The notes: generated by a model from the sequence alone, not told the origin. A stretch of 64,000 nt of DNA from Prochlorococcus marinus bv. HNLC1 (GCA_000218705.1 GL947594.1:324586-388585), one strand, 5' to 3'. Shown: positions 27,763 through 37,850, counted from the stretch's first letter. Numbers and translations are program-made.

Positions 27763-28989
27763 ATGGATGAAATTCTAATTGAATGTTCACCTGGAATCTC
27801 AGGTGATATGTTATTAGCTGCTTTTTATGACTTGGGCGTACCTCAAACAGTTTTTGAAAAACCATTAATCAAGTTAGGATTAAAAAATTTTTTCTCTTTA
27901 TCTTTTCATGAATCTAAAAGTTATACCTTAAGAGGCGTTAAAGCCGAAGTTAATGTTTTAATAAATAATAAAAAAAAGAAATGGAAGGACATAAAGCAAT
28001 TGATATTGAGCGGCCTCCTAGATAAAGATTTAGAAACAATGATAATAAAAGTTTTTGAATTACTTGCAATTGCTGAAGGGAAGGTACATGGTCATCATCC
28101 TGATGAGGTACATTTTCATGAAATTGGTAACACAGATTCCCTCGTTGATGTTATTGGTGTTTGTGCTGCTATTCAATACTTGAAACCTAAAAATATTTTT
28201 TGTAATGCTCCAAATCTAGGAAAAGGCTTTATTAATTCAGAACATGGCAAGATTCCTATCCCTTCTCCTGTTGTTCTTGAATTGATATCAAATAGTAAAA
28301 TAAATATTTGTTCTGATTATTCTATAGATGAGGAGCTTTCAACTCCTACGGGTATTTCATTACTCCTGACGTTAGTAAATATTTTCGAATTTCCCTCTGA
28401 ATATTCAATTAATTCATACGGCATAGGTATAGGACACAAAACTCTCCCTTACCCAAATATTTTAAGAATTTTAGAAATTAATTTGCCCGACTATAAAAAA
28501 AATTACTATAAAAATAGTCCAGTATTTGAAGAGATTTCCATACAAGAAGCATGGATTGATGATCATTCCTCTGAAGAAATAGCATTTTTTATCGAATTTA
28601 TGAGACAGGAGGGCGTTTTAGATATCTCTTATAAAGCAGTAAATATGAAAAAAAATAGAATTGGTTTTTCGATCATTGCAATAGTGCCAATAGAAAGAGA
28701 AGCGTATTTTCGGCAGTTATGGTTTCAATATACAAATACTATAGGACTGAGAGAGAGAAGACAAGGAAGGTGGATATTACCAAGACGAGAAGGGGAATGC
28801 GAAACATCTATTGGTAAAGTTAAATGTAAGGAAATTACTAAGCCTAATGGAGAAAAATTTATAAAGCCTGAGAATGATGAAGTAATAAATTTACAAAAGA
28901 AATATGGCAAAACGGCTCAAGAAGTTAGAAATATTATTTTTAATACTATGAAAGACTTTAAACCTTTTAAAGATTTAAATGAACATTAA
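27763..28989 (+). CDS. larC: LarC-like nickel-pincer cofactor cyclometallase (DUF111)
   Basis: LarC inserts nickel into the pincer nucleotide cofactor of lactate racemase. The 408-residue protein has the N-terminal LarC motif LIECSPGISGDMLLAAFYDL near residues 5-24. A histidine-rich patch GKVHGHHPDEVHFHEIGNTD near 107-126 follows, then ELSTPTGISLLL near 196 and a C-terminal domain ending KYGKTAQEVRNIIF. In other bacteria larC is often split by programmed frameshifting; here it is one frame. No larA, larB or larE is in the window, and cyanobacteria commonly hold this gene without them, so its role may differ. The YbhN-like gene follows 12 bases later. Confidence 0.88.
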   Translation: MDEILIECSPGISGDMLLAAFYDLGVPQTVFEKPLIKLGLKNFFSLSFHESKSYTLRGVKAEVNVLINNKKKKWKDIKQLILSGLLDKDLETMIIKVFELLAIAEGKVHGHHPDEVHFHEIGNTDSLVDVIGVCAAIQYLKPKNIFCNAPNLGKGFINSEHGKIPIPSPVVLELISNSKINICSDYSIDEELSTPTGISLLLTLVNIFEFPSEYSINSYGIGIGHKTLPYPNILRILEINLPDYKKNYYKNSPVFEEISIQEAWIDDHSSEEIAFFIEFMRQEGVLDISYKAVNMKKNRIGFSIIAIVPIEREAYFRQLWFQYTNTIGLRERRQGRWILPRREGECETSIGKVKCKEITKPNGEKFIKPENDEVINLQKKYGKTAQEVRNIIFNTMKDFKPFKDLNEH

Positions 28990-29001
28990 ATTATAAAAAT
29001 T

Positions 29002-29934
29002 TTGATAAAAAAGTATTTTTTAAAAATTAATTTTAAAACATTTAAAAATATATTTTTTTTTATAAGTATTTTTTACTTTACTTATTACTTGATATTTAAT
29101 AAAGAAGATATTTCTTTTGAAATTAAGGAAGAAATTTACTATAGTTATATATTTTTATCATTTTTATTTTGTATATTAAGTGTATTTTTTAATGGATTAG
29201 CTTGGAAAAATATAATAATATGGTTTGGTCAAAACTTAAAAAATAATAATTTAATTTCTTTTTATATATTAACAAATAGCCTAAAGTATATTCCAGGAGG
29301 GGTTTGGCATTTCTACGAAAGGTTCACTTTTTTAAAAGAAAGAGTAAATGAAAAGTTAGCATTTTATGTAAATCTTATTGAACCTTATTTTATGTTATCT
29401 GCATCACTTTTATTGACTTCTTTAGGTGTAATTTATAATCCTTTATTCTTAATATTCTTATTGCCCTCAATATTACTGCATAGAAATTTAATATATATAA
29501 TAATAATTAAACTTCAATCTTTCAAAAATAAAAGTATAAGAATATTTAAAATAAATTATACAAAAAGCCAGTTTGATGAAAAAATAAAAATTAAGTCATC
29601 ATTTCCTTTTAAAATATTAAGTATTGAAATACTTTTTATTTTATTTAAGTTCTTAGGATTTATTTTCTGCTTTTATATCTTTAATGATTCAAATAATCTA
29701 GATTATCTTTTTATCTTTACGATATTTTCCCTGTCTTGGTCAATAGGTTTAATAATTCCTGCAGCACCCGGAGGAATAGGAGTGTTTGAAGGCTGCTTTC
29801 TTTTTCTAATTGGTAATGATTATTCTCAAAGTTCCTTAATTATGAGCTTGATTATTTTTAGATTTATATCTTCATGCACAGATTTAATATTAAGTGCTCC
29901 ACTATTTATTAAACAGGTAATTAAGAGAAATTAA
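29002..29934 (+). CDS. YbhN/LPG-synthase-TM family membrane protein
   Basis: A 310-residue polytopic protein with seven or eight helices. The signature near the C-terminus is LIIPAAPGGIGVFEGCFLFL. Another conserved region, TNSLKYIPGGVWHFYERF, is near residue 90. Both are typical of the UPF0104 / lysylphosphatidylglycerol synthase transmembrane family. Members act as lipid or polyprenyl-linked flippases or unknown transporters; a substrate cannot be inferred here. The start is TTG 29002, 12 bases after larC. It is exceptionally AT-rich even for this genome and converges with the iron permease gene, overlapping by 4 bases. Confidence 0.82.
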   Translation: MIKKYFLKINFKTFKNIFFFISIFYFTYYLIFNKEDISFEIKEEIYYSYIFLSFLFCILSVFFNGLAWKNIIIWFGQNLKNNNLISFYILTNSLKYIPGGVWHFYERFTFLKERVNEKLAFYVNLIEPYFMLSASLLLTSLGVIYNPLFLIFLLPSILLHRNLIYIIIIKLQSFKNKSIRIFKINYTKSQFDEKIKIKSSFPFKILSIEILFILFKFLGFIFCFYIFNDSNNLDYLFIFTIFSLSWSIGLIIPAAPGGIGVFEGCFLFLIGNDYSQSSLIMSLIIFRFISSCTDLILSAPLFIKQVIKRN

Positions 29935-31460
29935 TTATTTTTTTTCTCTAAACTTGGAATTAATGTACTTGATGCAATTAATCCCAATATAGTAATTAAA
30001 ATGGCTGGTATGATAGCTGATCCAAGTCTTCCATCATCTGCATATTGATATATTCTTACTGATAAAGTCTCAAAATCAAATGGTCTAATTAAAAAGGAGA
30101 CTGGTAGTTCTTTTATCGTATCTATAAATACTAAAAGTGTCCCAACTAGTGCAGGTCCTTTTAGTAAAGGTATATGGACCTCTTTTATTACTCTAAAATT
30201 ATTTGCCCCTAATCCTGTAGCTGCTTCATCAATAGAAGGAGAGATCCTTTCTAAGGCTGAATCTATTGATCCTTTAGAAATAGTAAGAAAACGAGTAATA
30301 TAACCCCACATCATAAGATAAATATAATAATCAGGATTATTAATTACAGTAAGCATAAATATAGCTATCACTGTTCCAGGAATAGAATAACCAATTCCAG
30401 CAAGGAAAGAAGTTATTTGGAGAATAATACTTTTATTCCATCTTTTAGAAAGTGAGAGAAGTAATGAAAAGATTATCGCTAAAAATGCTGTACCAGCTCC
30501 TAAACCTAAGGTTCGCAAAGTTAGAAATAGTAGATCTTCGTCAAAGCCTTGAGGAATTTGATCGATGTTTAAAACAACCCATATTAGTGGAATCCCAAGT
30601 GAGAATATTGCAGGAAATGCAGCAAAAATAATAGCCATGAATGCTCTTATTCCGTCTAATTCCCAACCTTGAGAAATACTAATAGAGGGATTCTCACTCC
30701 AACGTTTTGACCTCTTTCTAGAAAATTTCTCAATAATTATTAATGAAAAAACTATTATCAAAGCTATCAAAGCTAATCCTATCCCACTATTTAGATCACC
30801 TTCAATGATCCAATTTTCTTCAATTCCCGTTGAAATTGTGGGAATATTCAATAATTTAAAAGTTCCTAGTTCATTCATTGCCTCCATGCACATAAGACTT
30901 ATTCCTATAGCTAAAGAGGGTAATGACATAGGAAGTGCAATTCGCAGAAAACTTTTCCATGGACCTACACCTAAGCCTCTGCTAGCTAAAATCTGATTTA
31001 AGCCAAATTTATTAAAACTTTCATTCGTTAAAATAAATACATAAGGATAAGTTGATATGGAAATTATTAAAACTCCCCACCAAAAACCTGTAATCTGATA
31101 TCCATAAATGCTTCCTAAATCTTGCAATGTTCCTGTAACAAGATAAGCAGGTGAGGCTAACGGTATTAGCTGTATTATTCTTAGTATTTTTCTAAACTTA
31201 AAATTGCAATTTGAAAGTAACCAAGCATTTATAATCCCCAAACCTCCGCCAATTAGACTTATTAATATAAGTATTTTTATAGTTCCTATTATTTCTTCTT
31301 TACCGGTTAATCCTATAGAAAAATTTCCATTCAGAATTATTTCAAAACCTTCTCTTAAAAAGTTAATAATTGGCAGAGTTATTAGTGCTGCAATAATTAA
31401 AGAACAAATATCAAGCACTTTAGTATTTGATTTTGTTATTAAGTGTTTAAAATTTCTCAA
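29931..31460 (-). CDS. futB: Iron(III) ABC transporter permease
   Basis: Two-lobed permease (about 12 helices, 509 residues) of the Fe3+ ABC import family. Two copies of the EAA-type loop are visible. ASRGLGVGPWKSFLRIALPM is near residue 160, and DEAATGLGANNFRVIKEVHI, then PLLKGP, near 400-430. The AFUA/SFU permease pattern TYPYVFILTNESF near 138 agrees. In cyanobacteria this is FutB, which works with the periplasmic FutA and the ATPase FutC; neither is in this window. It ends against the YbhN-like gene. The cobW gene upstream is on the same strand, 12 bases away. Confidence 0.9.
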   Translation of the reverse strand: MRNFKHLITKSNTKVLDICSLIIAALITLPIINFLREGFEIILNGNFSIGLTGKEEIIGTIKILILISLIGGGLGIINAWLLSNCNFKFRKILRIIQLIPLASPAYLVTGTLQDLGSIYGYQITGFWWGVLIISISTYPYVFILTNESFNKFGLNQILASRGLGVGPWKSFLRIALPMSLPSLAIGISLMCMEAMNELGTFKLLNIPTISTGIEENWIIEGDLNSGIGLALIALIIVFSLIIIEKFSRKRSKRWSENPSISISQGWELDGIRAFMAIIFAAFPAIFSLGIPLIWVVLNIDQIPQGFDEDLLFLTLRTLGLGAGTAFLAIIFSLLLSLSKRWNKSIILQITSFLAGIGYSIPGTVIAIFMLTVINNPDYYIYLMMWGYITRFLTISKGSIDSALERISPSIDEAATGLGANNFRVIKEVHIPLLKGPALVGTLLVFIDTIKELPVSFLIRPFDFETLSVRIYQYADDGRLGSAIIPAILITILGLIASSTLIPSLEKKNN

Positions 31461-31472
31461 AATTTTGGCGAT

Positions 31473-32520
31473 TTATTTATTAGATGGTGTGATACATGCA
31501 TCAAGCTGTTTTTGTATTTCTTCTTGATTTAGATTTTTGCCTATTAAAACTATTTTATTACATTTATTATTTCCCCAATCTTCATCATCTATTGAGAATC
31601 TTTTCCCAGCTAAATGAAAAATATGTTTTCTTTCGCTTTCAACAAACCAAAGTATACCTTTTGCTCTAAATACATTTTTTGATAGTTGATTATCTAAGAA
31701 ATATTGGAATTTTCTTAAAGAGAATGGTTCCTCAGTTTGAAACGATACTGAACCAAATCCTTCTATAGTATTACTTGAATTATGATCGTGTGAATGATCG
31801 TGTGAATGATCGTGTGAATGATCGTGTGAATGATCGTGTGAATGATCGTGTGAATGATGTGAGTAATTTTTTATGAGTGTTTTTTTCTAGGGTTCACTTA
31901 TTCTCATATTTATCAGTTTCAAAAAGTCCTACACTTATAATCGTTTCTAGTCCAACTGAACTATTAGTACATCTCAAAATTCTAGGTTCTGTTTTAATTG
32001 TGAGAATTTTTTCTTCAATTTTCTTTATTTTCTCTTCATCTACTAAATCACATTTATTTAAAAGCAATATATCTCCATATAAAAGTTGAGCATGAGCAAT
32101 GTTTGTTTTATCAATATCAAAATCAAAGTTTTCAGCATCAACTAAGGTTATTATCGAATCTAATCTTACTCTTGAACGAAGACTACTCCCTGCAAAAGTC
32201 ATGGCTACTGGTAATGGATCTGCAAGTCCAGTTGTTTCAACGATTAAATAATCAATTTTTTTATTTTTATCTAAGATTTTATTGACTGCTGTAAGTAATT
32301 CGCCATTTATTGTGCAGCAAATACATCCATTGCTTAATTCAATCATATCTTCACTGGTTTCAATAATTAAATCATTATCAATTCCAATTTCACCAAATTC
32401 ATTCACTAATACAGCTGTTTTGAGACCTTTTTGATTGGCTAATATATGATTTAAAAGAGTTGTTTTACCAGATCCTAAGAATCCGCTTATAATTGTTACT
32501 GGCAAAAGCTTATTTGTCAT
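31473..32520 (-). CDS. CobW/COG0523 GTPase with (HDHS)n repeat, broken reading frame
   Basis: Metal-chaperone GTPase of the COG0523 family. The N-terminal frame (32520-31894) has P-loop GFLGSGKTTLLNHIL at residues 12-26, CxCC metal motif GCICC near 66-70, and NKCDL near 152. It stops at TGA 31894-31896. The rest is in another frame. It begins with a His-rich segment of six tandem HDHS units (12-base repeats at 31784-31855), then FGSVSFQTEEPFSLRKFQYF and LWFVESERKHIFHLAGKRFS, the normal CobW C-terminal domain, stopping at 31473-31475. An in-frame TAG at 31887-31889 means the join needs either two indels or one indel and one substitution. The metal is unassigned (Zn or Co typical). Confidence 0.85.
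31784..31855 (-). repeat. Six tandem 12-base repeats encoding HDHS
   Basis: GATCGTGTGAAT on the plus strand is repeated six times without variation. In the cobW C-terminal frame on the minus strand each copy encodes Ser-His-Asp-His. Perfect identity at the DNA level, including third positions, implies recent slippage expansion, so copy number is likely to vary among strains. The product is a metal-binding histidine-rich linker typical of CobW-family chaperones. Confidence 0.92.
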
Positions 32521-32596
32521 ATTTTAAATTTTTGTTTTGTAATTTATTTTAATTAAATATATTTAAATATCTACTTTTAACTATTAAGTGAGGCAT

Positions 32597-32884
32597 TTAT
32601 TTAAGTAAGTTGTTTATCTCTGATGCTAGGACATGATCTAAGCTTGATATCCCTCCTAGGTCATGTGTAAATAATTTAATTTTTACTTTTGAATAGACAT
32701 TTTCCCAATTGGGATGGTGATTATATTTTTCTGCAAGCAAAGCTACTTTAGTCATAAAAGAGAAAGCATCTACAAAATTCTTAAAGACAATACTCCTCTC
32801 AATAAACATCGGATGTATTTCCCAACCGGGGATTTTAGCAGCTAATTCTTTAATCTCTTCCTCTTTTAGTAGATATGGTTTCAT
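32597..32884 (-). CDS. phhB: 4a-hydroxytetrahydrobiopterin dehydratase (PCD/DCoH)
   Basis: Pterin-4a-carbinolamine dehydratase family, 95 residues, cytoplasmic. Conserved features are the helix-strand start LKEEEIKELAAKIPGWEIHP near residues 5-24. The key element is KYNHHPNWENVYSKVKIKLF near residues 54-73, containing the His-His-Pro of the active site. THDLGGISSLDHVLASEIN follows. No aromatic amino-acid hydroxylase is visible here; in cyanobacteria the enzyme may serve molybdopterin- or pterin-related metabolism or have a moonlighting role. The yjbQ gene is 9 bases upstream on the same strand. Confidence 0.92.
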   Translation of the reverse strand: MKPYLLKEEEIKELAAKIPGWEIHPMFIERSIVFKNFVDAFSFMTKVALLAEKYNHHPNWENVYSKVKIKLFTHDLGGISSLDHVLASEINNLLK

Positions 32885-32893
32885 TTATATAAT

Positions 32894-33372
32894 CTATTTA
32901 TTTTTATTATAAGCTCTGTTTTTTTTTTCACCAATTGCATGAATATTAACTAATCTTTCTTTTCTCTCATAACGATGCTCCCACAAATAAATAGCCTGCC
33001 AGACTCCGATAATAAGTTTTTCATTCTGAAAGCTCAATGATAAAGAGTTATTTGTCAGAGCTGTTTTTATATGTGCAGGCATATCATCTTCACCCTCTTG
33101 ATAGTGTTCATAAGAACTTTTTTGGGTTTTATGTTTAAGTCTTGATAGGAATTATATGGCACTATTGATTCAATATATTTACTTAGGTCATGAAGAACAT
33201 TTGGATCTGCATTCTCATTTAATGTCAAGCTGCAGCTCGTGTGTAGAACATTCAAAATTAAAATACCGTTAACAAAATTATTTTCTCTAATAAATTCTTT
33301 AACTAAATAAGTGATGTCTGTAAATCCCTGACCTTTAGTAATTACTTTAATTGAAGAAATAACTTGTTCCAT
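32894..33372 (-). CDS. YjbQ family protein (UPF0047), frameshifted
   Basis: UPF0047 proteins have a small barrel fold; some members have thiamin phosphate synthase activity in vitro and the physiological role is unclear. The N-terminal frame includes KGQGFTDITYLVKEFIREN and LNVLHTSCSLTLNENADP near residue 41 with the conserved HTSC motif. The C-terminal frame is MPAHIKTALTNNSLSLSF and WQAIYLWEHRYERKERLVNI. They join if one A is restored to the run CCCAAAAAAG near 33120, giving KKSSYEHYQEGEDDMPAHIK. The reconstructed length is about 159 residues. A homopolymer deletion is a typical sequencing error. Confidence 0.87.
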
Positions 33373-33472
33373 TTAGCAAAAATAATTTAAGTTATTCTTT
33401 AAAATATAGTTTTTAAATCTCTCGCTGACTACAAAAAATAGCTTTAATATATATGTCTATTAGGAGAAACTT

Positions 33473-34972
33473 TTGACAGATAACGCTTGGAATCGTTTAG
33501 GAGCTTATTTAAATGAGACGCAAATTTTAGGCTCTATACAGAATACTCTTTATTGGGATCAAAATACGATAATGCCAAGAGAAGGAGCAACTTGGAGAGC
33601 CGATCAATTAACCTATTTGGCAAAAATCCTGCATGAAAGAACCTCTTCAAATGTTTTATCTGATCTGATAAATTCAGCTGAGACAGAATTAAAAGGAATT
33701 GATGGAATTGATGAGAGTCAATTTAATTCAAAAATGAAAAATATTGACCTCTTAAAAAAAGAACTTGATAGACAAAGCAGAATTGATCCACTTTTAGTTG
33801 AACACCTTGCTAGAGCTAAATCTCGCGGTTATGAAAGTTGGCAGCAAGCTAAGGAAAATTCAGACTATAAAATATTCCTTCCTTTTTTCAAAGAACTTAT
33901 TAAATTGCGTATTGAAGAAGCTAAGCAAATATCAAATAAATTAACTCCATGGGAAACTTTAGCTCAACCTTATGAGCCTGATATTTCTAAAGAATGGTTA
34001 TTTAAAATCTTTAATCCTATTAAAGAAGCTATTCCTTTAATGTTGAAGAATGCTAAACAATTCAAAAAAAATAATTGGGATTTAGATAATAATTCTCAGA
34101 AATATCTATCTGAAAAATTACTGGATGTTTTTGGTAGAAATAAAAATTTGGTTGCGGTAGCAGAATCACCTCACCCATTTTCAATCACATTAGGTCCAAA
34201 AGATTTTAGAGTTACAACAAGGATCGTAAAGGGAGAACCATTCTCAAGTTTTTTAGCAACTGCTCATGAATGGGGCCATTCTGTGTATGAACAAGGTTTA
34301 CCCTCTCAGAGTCATCAATGGTTCGCTTGGCCATTAGGTCAAGCAACATCAATGGCTATACATGAAAGCCAATCTTTATTTTGGGAAAATAGAATTGTTA
34401 AATCGAGAGCTTTTTCTGAAAGTTTCTTTAAGTTTTTTATTGAAAAAGGCTGTCCTCTAAAAAATCATGAGGAATTGTGGAAATCAATGAATACTTTTAA
34501 AGCTGGTTTGAATAGAGTTGAAGCTGATGAACTAAGTTATGGTTTACATATACTTATAAGGACTGAATTAGAAATCAAGTTGATTGAGGGGAATTTAGAT
34601 CCTGCAGATTTACCACATGAGTGGAATAATATGTACGAAAAGCTTTTAGGGATTAAACCACCTAATGATAGGTTAGGTTGTTTACAAGATGTTCATTGGA
34701 GTGAAGGAGCTTTTGGCTATTTCCCATCTTATTTACTTGGACATTTAATAAGTGCACAAATAACAAGTAAGTTAGAAGAGGATCTTGGATTAATTGATAA
34801 CTTGATTGCAAATCAATCTTATAAGTTGATTATTGACTGGCTTAAAAAAAATGTACATAGTTATGGAAGATCTTTGAATTCAATGGAATTAGTTAAAGAT
34901 TTAACTAATGCAGAGTTATCTCCAAATTATTTCATTTCTTATTTAGAAAAAAAGATTAGGTTATTAAATTAA
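33473..34972 (+). CDS. Thermostable carboxypeptidase Taq, peptidase family M32
   Basis: Zinc metallocarboxypeptidase, 499 residues, predicted cytoplasmic. The HExxH zinc motif is in FLATAHEWGHSVYEQG near residues 260-275. The third ligand region IHESQSLFWENRIVKS is near 299, and YGLHILIRTELEIKLIEG near 352 is typical of family M32. The N-terminus begins with TILGS-type QILGSIQNTLYWDQNTIMP, another M32 hallmark. The start is TTG 33473, preceded by AGGAGAAAC, a good ribosome-binding site. Adjacent to ppa in the same orientation, 74 bases apart. Confidence 0.93.
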   Translation: MTDNAWNRLGAYLNETQILGSIQNTLYWDQNTIMPREGATWRADQLTYLAKILHERTSSNVLSDLINSAETELKGIDGIDESQFNSKMKNIDLLKKELDRQSRIDPLLVEHLARAKSRGYESWQQAKENSDYKIFLPFFKELIKLRIEEAKQISNKLTPWETLAQPYEPDISKEWLFKIFNPIKEAIPLMLKNAKQFKKNNWDLDNNSQKYLSEKLLDVFGRNKNLVAVAESPHPFSITLGPKDFRVTTRIVKGEPFSSFLATAHEWGHSVYEQGLPSQSHQWFAWPLGQATSMAIHESQSLFWENRIVKSRAFSESFFKFFIEKGCPLKNHEELWKSMNTFKAGLNRVEADELSYGLHILIRTELEIKLIEGNLDPADLPHEWNNMYEKLLGIKPPNDRLGCLQDVHWSEGAFGYFPSYLLGHLISAQITSKLEEDLGLIDNLIANQSYKLIIDWLKKNVHSYGRSLNSMELVKDLTNAELSPNYFISYLEKKIRLLN

Positions 34973-35046
34973 ATATATTTTGAATCATAACTTTTAAAGT
35001 TTTTTGAATAATATAAGATTGTAAGATAAATGAATTTACTAAGAAT

Positions 35047-35634
35047 ATGGCAAATCTTAATCAACCACCAAGTAAAAGTACTCCGAATTTATTGCATATA
35101 TTAAATGCTTTTACAGATGAAACTAAATTGATAGTTAATACAATTGTTGAATTAAATTCTAATACAATAAATAAATACGAATTAATTACTGAAACAGGTC
35201 ATTTAAAGCTTGATAGGGTTGGTTATTCTTCACTAGCATATCCATTCGCTTACGGATGTATCCCAAGAACATGGGATGAGGATGGCGATCCTTTAGATAT
35301 TGAAATTGTATCTGTTACAGAACCTTTGATTCCAGGATCCATTGTTGAAGCCAGAATTATTGGTGTTATGAAGTTTGATGATGGAGGAGAAGTTGATGAT
35401 AAAGTTATCGCTGTTTTATCAGATGATAAAAGAATGGAACATATAAAATCTTTTGAAGATTTAGGCCCACATTGGATTAAAGAAACTACTTACTATTGGG
35501 AACATTATAAAGATTTAAAAAAACCAGGTACATGCAAAGTAAATGGTTTTCTAGGAATTGAAGAAGCTATTAAAGTAATTGAAGATTGTGAAGAAAGATA
35601 TAAAAAAGATATTGAGCCAAACTTGATCGATTAA
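35047..35634 (+). CDS. ppa: Inorganic pyrophosphatase, family I
   Basis: Hydrolyses pyrophosphate to phosphate, pulling biosynthesis forward. All family I active-site residues are present (E. coli numbers in brackets): K43 (29), E45 (31), R57 (43), Y69 (55), D79, D81 and D84 in DEDGDPLDIEI (65, 67, 70). D112 and D117 plus K119 in FDDGGEVDDK (97, 102, 104) and Y154-K155 (141-142) complete the set. So this is the catalytically competent copy, in contrast to the paralogue at 50351. The chain has a short N-terminal extension. hemC is three bases beyond its stop on the opposite strand. Confidence 0.95.
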   Translation: MANLNQPPSKSTPNLLHILNAFTDETKLIVNTIVELNSNTINKYELITETGHLKLDRVGYSSLAYPFAYGCIPRTWDEDGDPLDIEIVSVTEPLIPGSIVEARIIGVMKFDDGGEVDDKVIAVLSDDKRMEHIKSFEDLGPHWIKETTYYWEHYKDLKKPGTCKVNGFLGIEEAIKVIEDCEERYKKDIEPNLID

Positions 35635-35637
35635 TTT

Positions 35638-36582
35638 TTATCGAAATTTGTCGAATATTTCTTTAAGTATTTCATCTGCTCCTTTACTTTTAAGTTTTCC
35701 TGCTAATGTTTTTCCTATTTTTTCAGGTTCATTAATATTACCTTCTGAATAATCTTTAATAAGTCTTTTGCCATCAATAGAAGCTACCATACCTTTTAAA
35801 TAAATTGAATCATTTTTGACTTCACTGTTAACACCTATTGGGACTTGGCAACCTCCCTCTAATTCTCGCAAGAATGATCTTTCCGCTAAACATCTCTTAT
35901 TTGTTTCCTCATGATTCAATACATTTATGATTTTAATAATTTCATGATCATCTTTTTTGCATTCAATCCCTAAGGCACCCTGACCCACTGCATGTAAAGA
36001 AATTTCACTTGAAATTAATTGATGAATTCTTGATTCAAATCCTAATCTCTTTAAACCTGCTGCGGCAAGAATAATACAATCAAATTCTCCAGAATCTAAC
36101 TTTTCAAGTCTAGTTAAAACATTACCTCTGATGTCTTTAAAGACAAGCATGGGATAATTAAACCTTAGTTGAGCAAGTCTTCTTAATGAGCTTGTTCCCA
36201 CAATAGATCCGGGAGGTAAAGTCTCTAATTGATAGATCTCATTCTTTTTGTTAACAACTAAAGCATCTGAAGGGTCTTCTCTTTCTGTAATGCATCCTAG
36301 GGTCAGCCCCTCCGGTAAGTTTGTAGGTAAATCTTTTAGAGAGTGAACGGCTATGTCAGCTTTATCTAATAGCATTTGAGCTTCAAGTTCTTTGGTAAAT
36401 AGCCCTTTATCTCCAATCTTAGCTAATGCAACATCAAGTATTTTATCTCCTTGAGTTGCCATGGCTTCTATTGAGACCTCTATATCAGGGATATTTCTCT
36501 CTAGTTCTGCTTTAACCCATAAAGTTTGCACCATAGCTAACTTACTTCTTCTTGTGGCTATTCTTAGATTTGTTTTAGTCAT
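35638..36582 (-). CDS. hemC: Porphobilinogen deaminase (hydroxymethylbilane synthase)
   Basis: Condenses four porphobilinogens into hydroxymethylbilane. The N-terminus [17 protein letters not shown] near residues 6-22, [14 protein letters not shown] near 58, [16 protein letters not shown] near 78, [12 protein letters not shown] near 123 and [14 protein letters not shown] are conserved in order. The cofactor-binding Cys is in [12 protein letters not shown] near 240. The 314-residue length is normal. It works with hemL and hemH, both in this window. Tail-to-tail with ppa. Confidence 0.96.
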   Translation of the reverse strand: MTKTNLRIATRRSKLAMVQTLWVKAELERNIPDIEVSIEAMATQGDKILDVALAKIGDKGLFTKELEAQMLLDKADIAVHSLKDLPTNLPEGLTLGCITEREDPSDALVVNKKNEIYQLETLPPGSIVGTSSLRRLAQLRFNYPMLVFKDIRGNVLTRLEKLDSGEFDCIILAAAGLKRLGFESRIHQLISSEISLHAVGQGALGIECKKDDHEIIKIINVLNHEETNKRCLAERSFLRELEGGCQVPIGVNSEVKNDSIYLKGMVASIDGKRLIKDYSEGNINEPEKIGKTLAGKLKSKGADEILKEIFDKFR

Positions 36583-36671
36583 TAAAATATTATCTTTACT
36601 TAAGATTAAAAGAAAGAAGTAAACATTTAAAGATATTATTTATCAACTTAATGAAGATAAATCTATCAGTT

Positions 36672-37850
36672 TTATTTTATATATTCTTTTAAAACCCCGT
36701 TTCTATTTGGGTGCCTTAATTTTCTTAATGCCTTGGCTTCTATTTGTCTAATTCGTTCTCTTGTAACATCAAAAATTTGACCTATCTCTTCTAAAGTTTT
36801 CATCCTGCCATCATCTATTCCATATCTAAGCCTAAGAACATCTCTTTCTCTAGGACTTAGAGTAGCAAGAACACCTTCTAGATCCTCTCTAAGTAAAGTT
36901 TTAGAGACATCTTGCTCAGGGTTCTCAATATCAGCCTCAATAAAATCTCCTAGTCTTGAATCTTCTTCCTTACCAATAGGGGTTTCAAGAGATATAGGAA
37001 GTTGTGCACTTTTTGCGATGAATCTTAATTTCTCAATAGTCATTTCCATGCTTTCTGCTATCTCTTCTTCAGAGGGTTTTCTTCCAAATTCTTGACTCAA
37101 GACTTTAGTAGTTTTTTTTATTCTTGAAATAGTTTCGTATAAATGTACAGGTAATCTAATGGTTCTACTTTGGTCTGCGATTGCTCTTGTAATTGCTTGT
37201 CTAATCCACCATGTAGCGTAGGTTGAGAATTTATAACCTTTTTCATGATCAAACTTTTCAGCGGCTCTTATGAGTCCTAAACTCCCTTCCTGAATTAAGT
37301 CTTGGAAAGATAAACCTCTATTCATATATTTTTTAGCTATCGAAACAACTAGTCGTAGATTAGATTGAACCATTTTTTCTTTAGCTCTTCTGCCAAGTAA
37401 TAACCTTCTTCTGAATTTAGAAAGGGGCATATCTATTAGTTCAGCCCACTCTCTTACTGAGGGAAAATAACCTTTCTCAGATTCAAATTGTGTTGCTAAT
37501 TCTTCCAGTTGAAGTAAATCTGCAATTTTACGGGCTAGCTCAATCTCTTCATCTGGTCTTAGTAATCTTATTCTGCCAATTTCTTGTAGATAAACTCGTA
37601 TTGAATCCTCTGTATATGTACCTTTAGGACCAATTTTTATATTACTCAGATTCTTTGCTTCTTCATCTGTAAGGCTATATTCACTATTATCTAAAGAAAC
37701 TTTTTCACTATCAGATTTTAGATTATTTGTTTCGCCTTCTGAATTTCCTACTTTTTCCATCTCTTTTACTGAACTCAAATCAATATTCTTATTTATCTTT
37801 TTCTTAGAACGTGATTTAGGATTTTTAGACTCTGCAGCTATTGGACACAT
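36672..37850 (-). CDS. rpoD: Principal RNA polymerase sigma factor
   Basis: Group 1 sigma factor, 392 residues. Region 1.2 ([20 protein letters not shown] near residue 79), region 2 ([20 protein letters not shown], then [20 protein letters not shown], then [20 protein letters not shown] near 165-235) and region 4 ([20 protein letters not shown], then [20 protein letters not shown] near 330-385) are complete. The N-terminus is lysine/serine-rich and low complexity. Start ATG 37850 (MCPIAAESK). A 325-base leader region containing an inverted repeat precedes it; priA is divergent. Confidence 0.96.
   Translation of the reverse strand: MCPIAAESKNPKSRSKKKINKNIDLSSVKEMEKVGNSEGETNNLKSDSEKVSLDNSEYSLTDEEAKNLSNIKIGPKGTYTEDSIRVYLQEIGRIRLLRPDEEIELARKIADLLQLEELATQFESEKGYFPSVREWAELIDMPLSKFRRRLLLGRRAKEKMVQSNLRLVVSIAKKYMNRGLSFQDLIQEGSLGLIRAAEKFDHEKGYKFSTYATWWIRQAITRAIADQSRTIRLPVHLYETISRIKKTTKVLSQEFGRKPSEEEIAESMEMTIEKLRFIAKSAQLPISLETPIGKEEDSRLGDFIEADIENPEQDVSKTLLREDLEGVLATLSPRERDVLRLRYGIDDGRMKTLEEIGQIFDVTRERIRQIEAKALRKLRHPNRNGVLKEYIK

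Noticed and set aside
31784..31855. Short direct repeats resembling a CRISPR array
   Set aside because: Units are 12 bases, perfectly contiguous with no spacers, and encode HDHS in the cobW frame.
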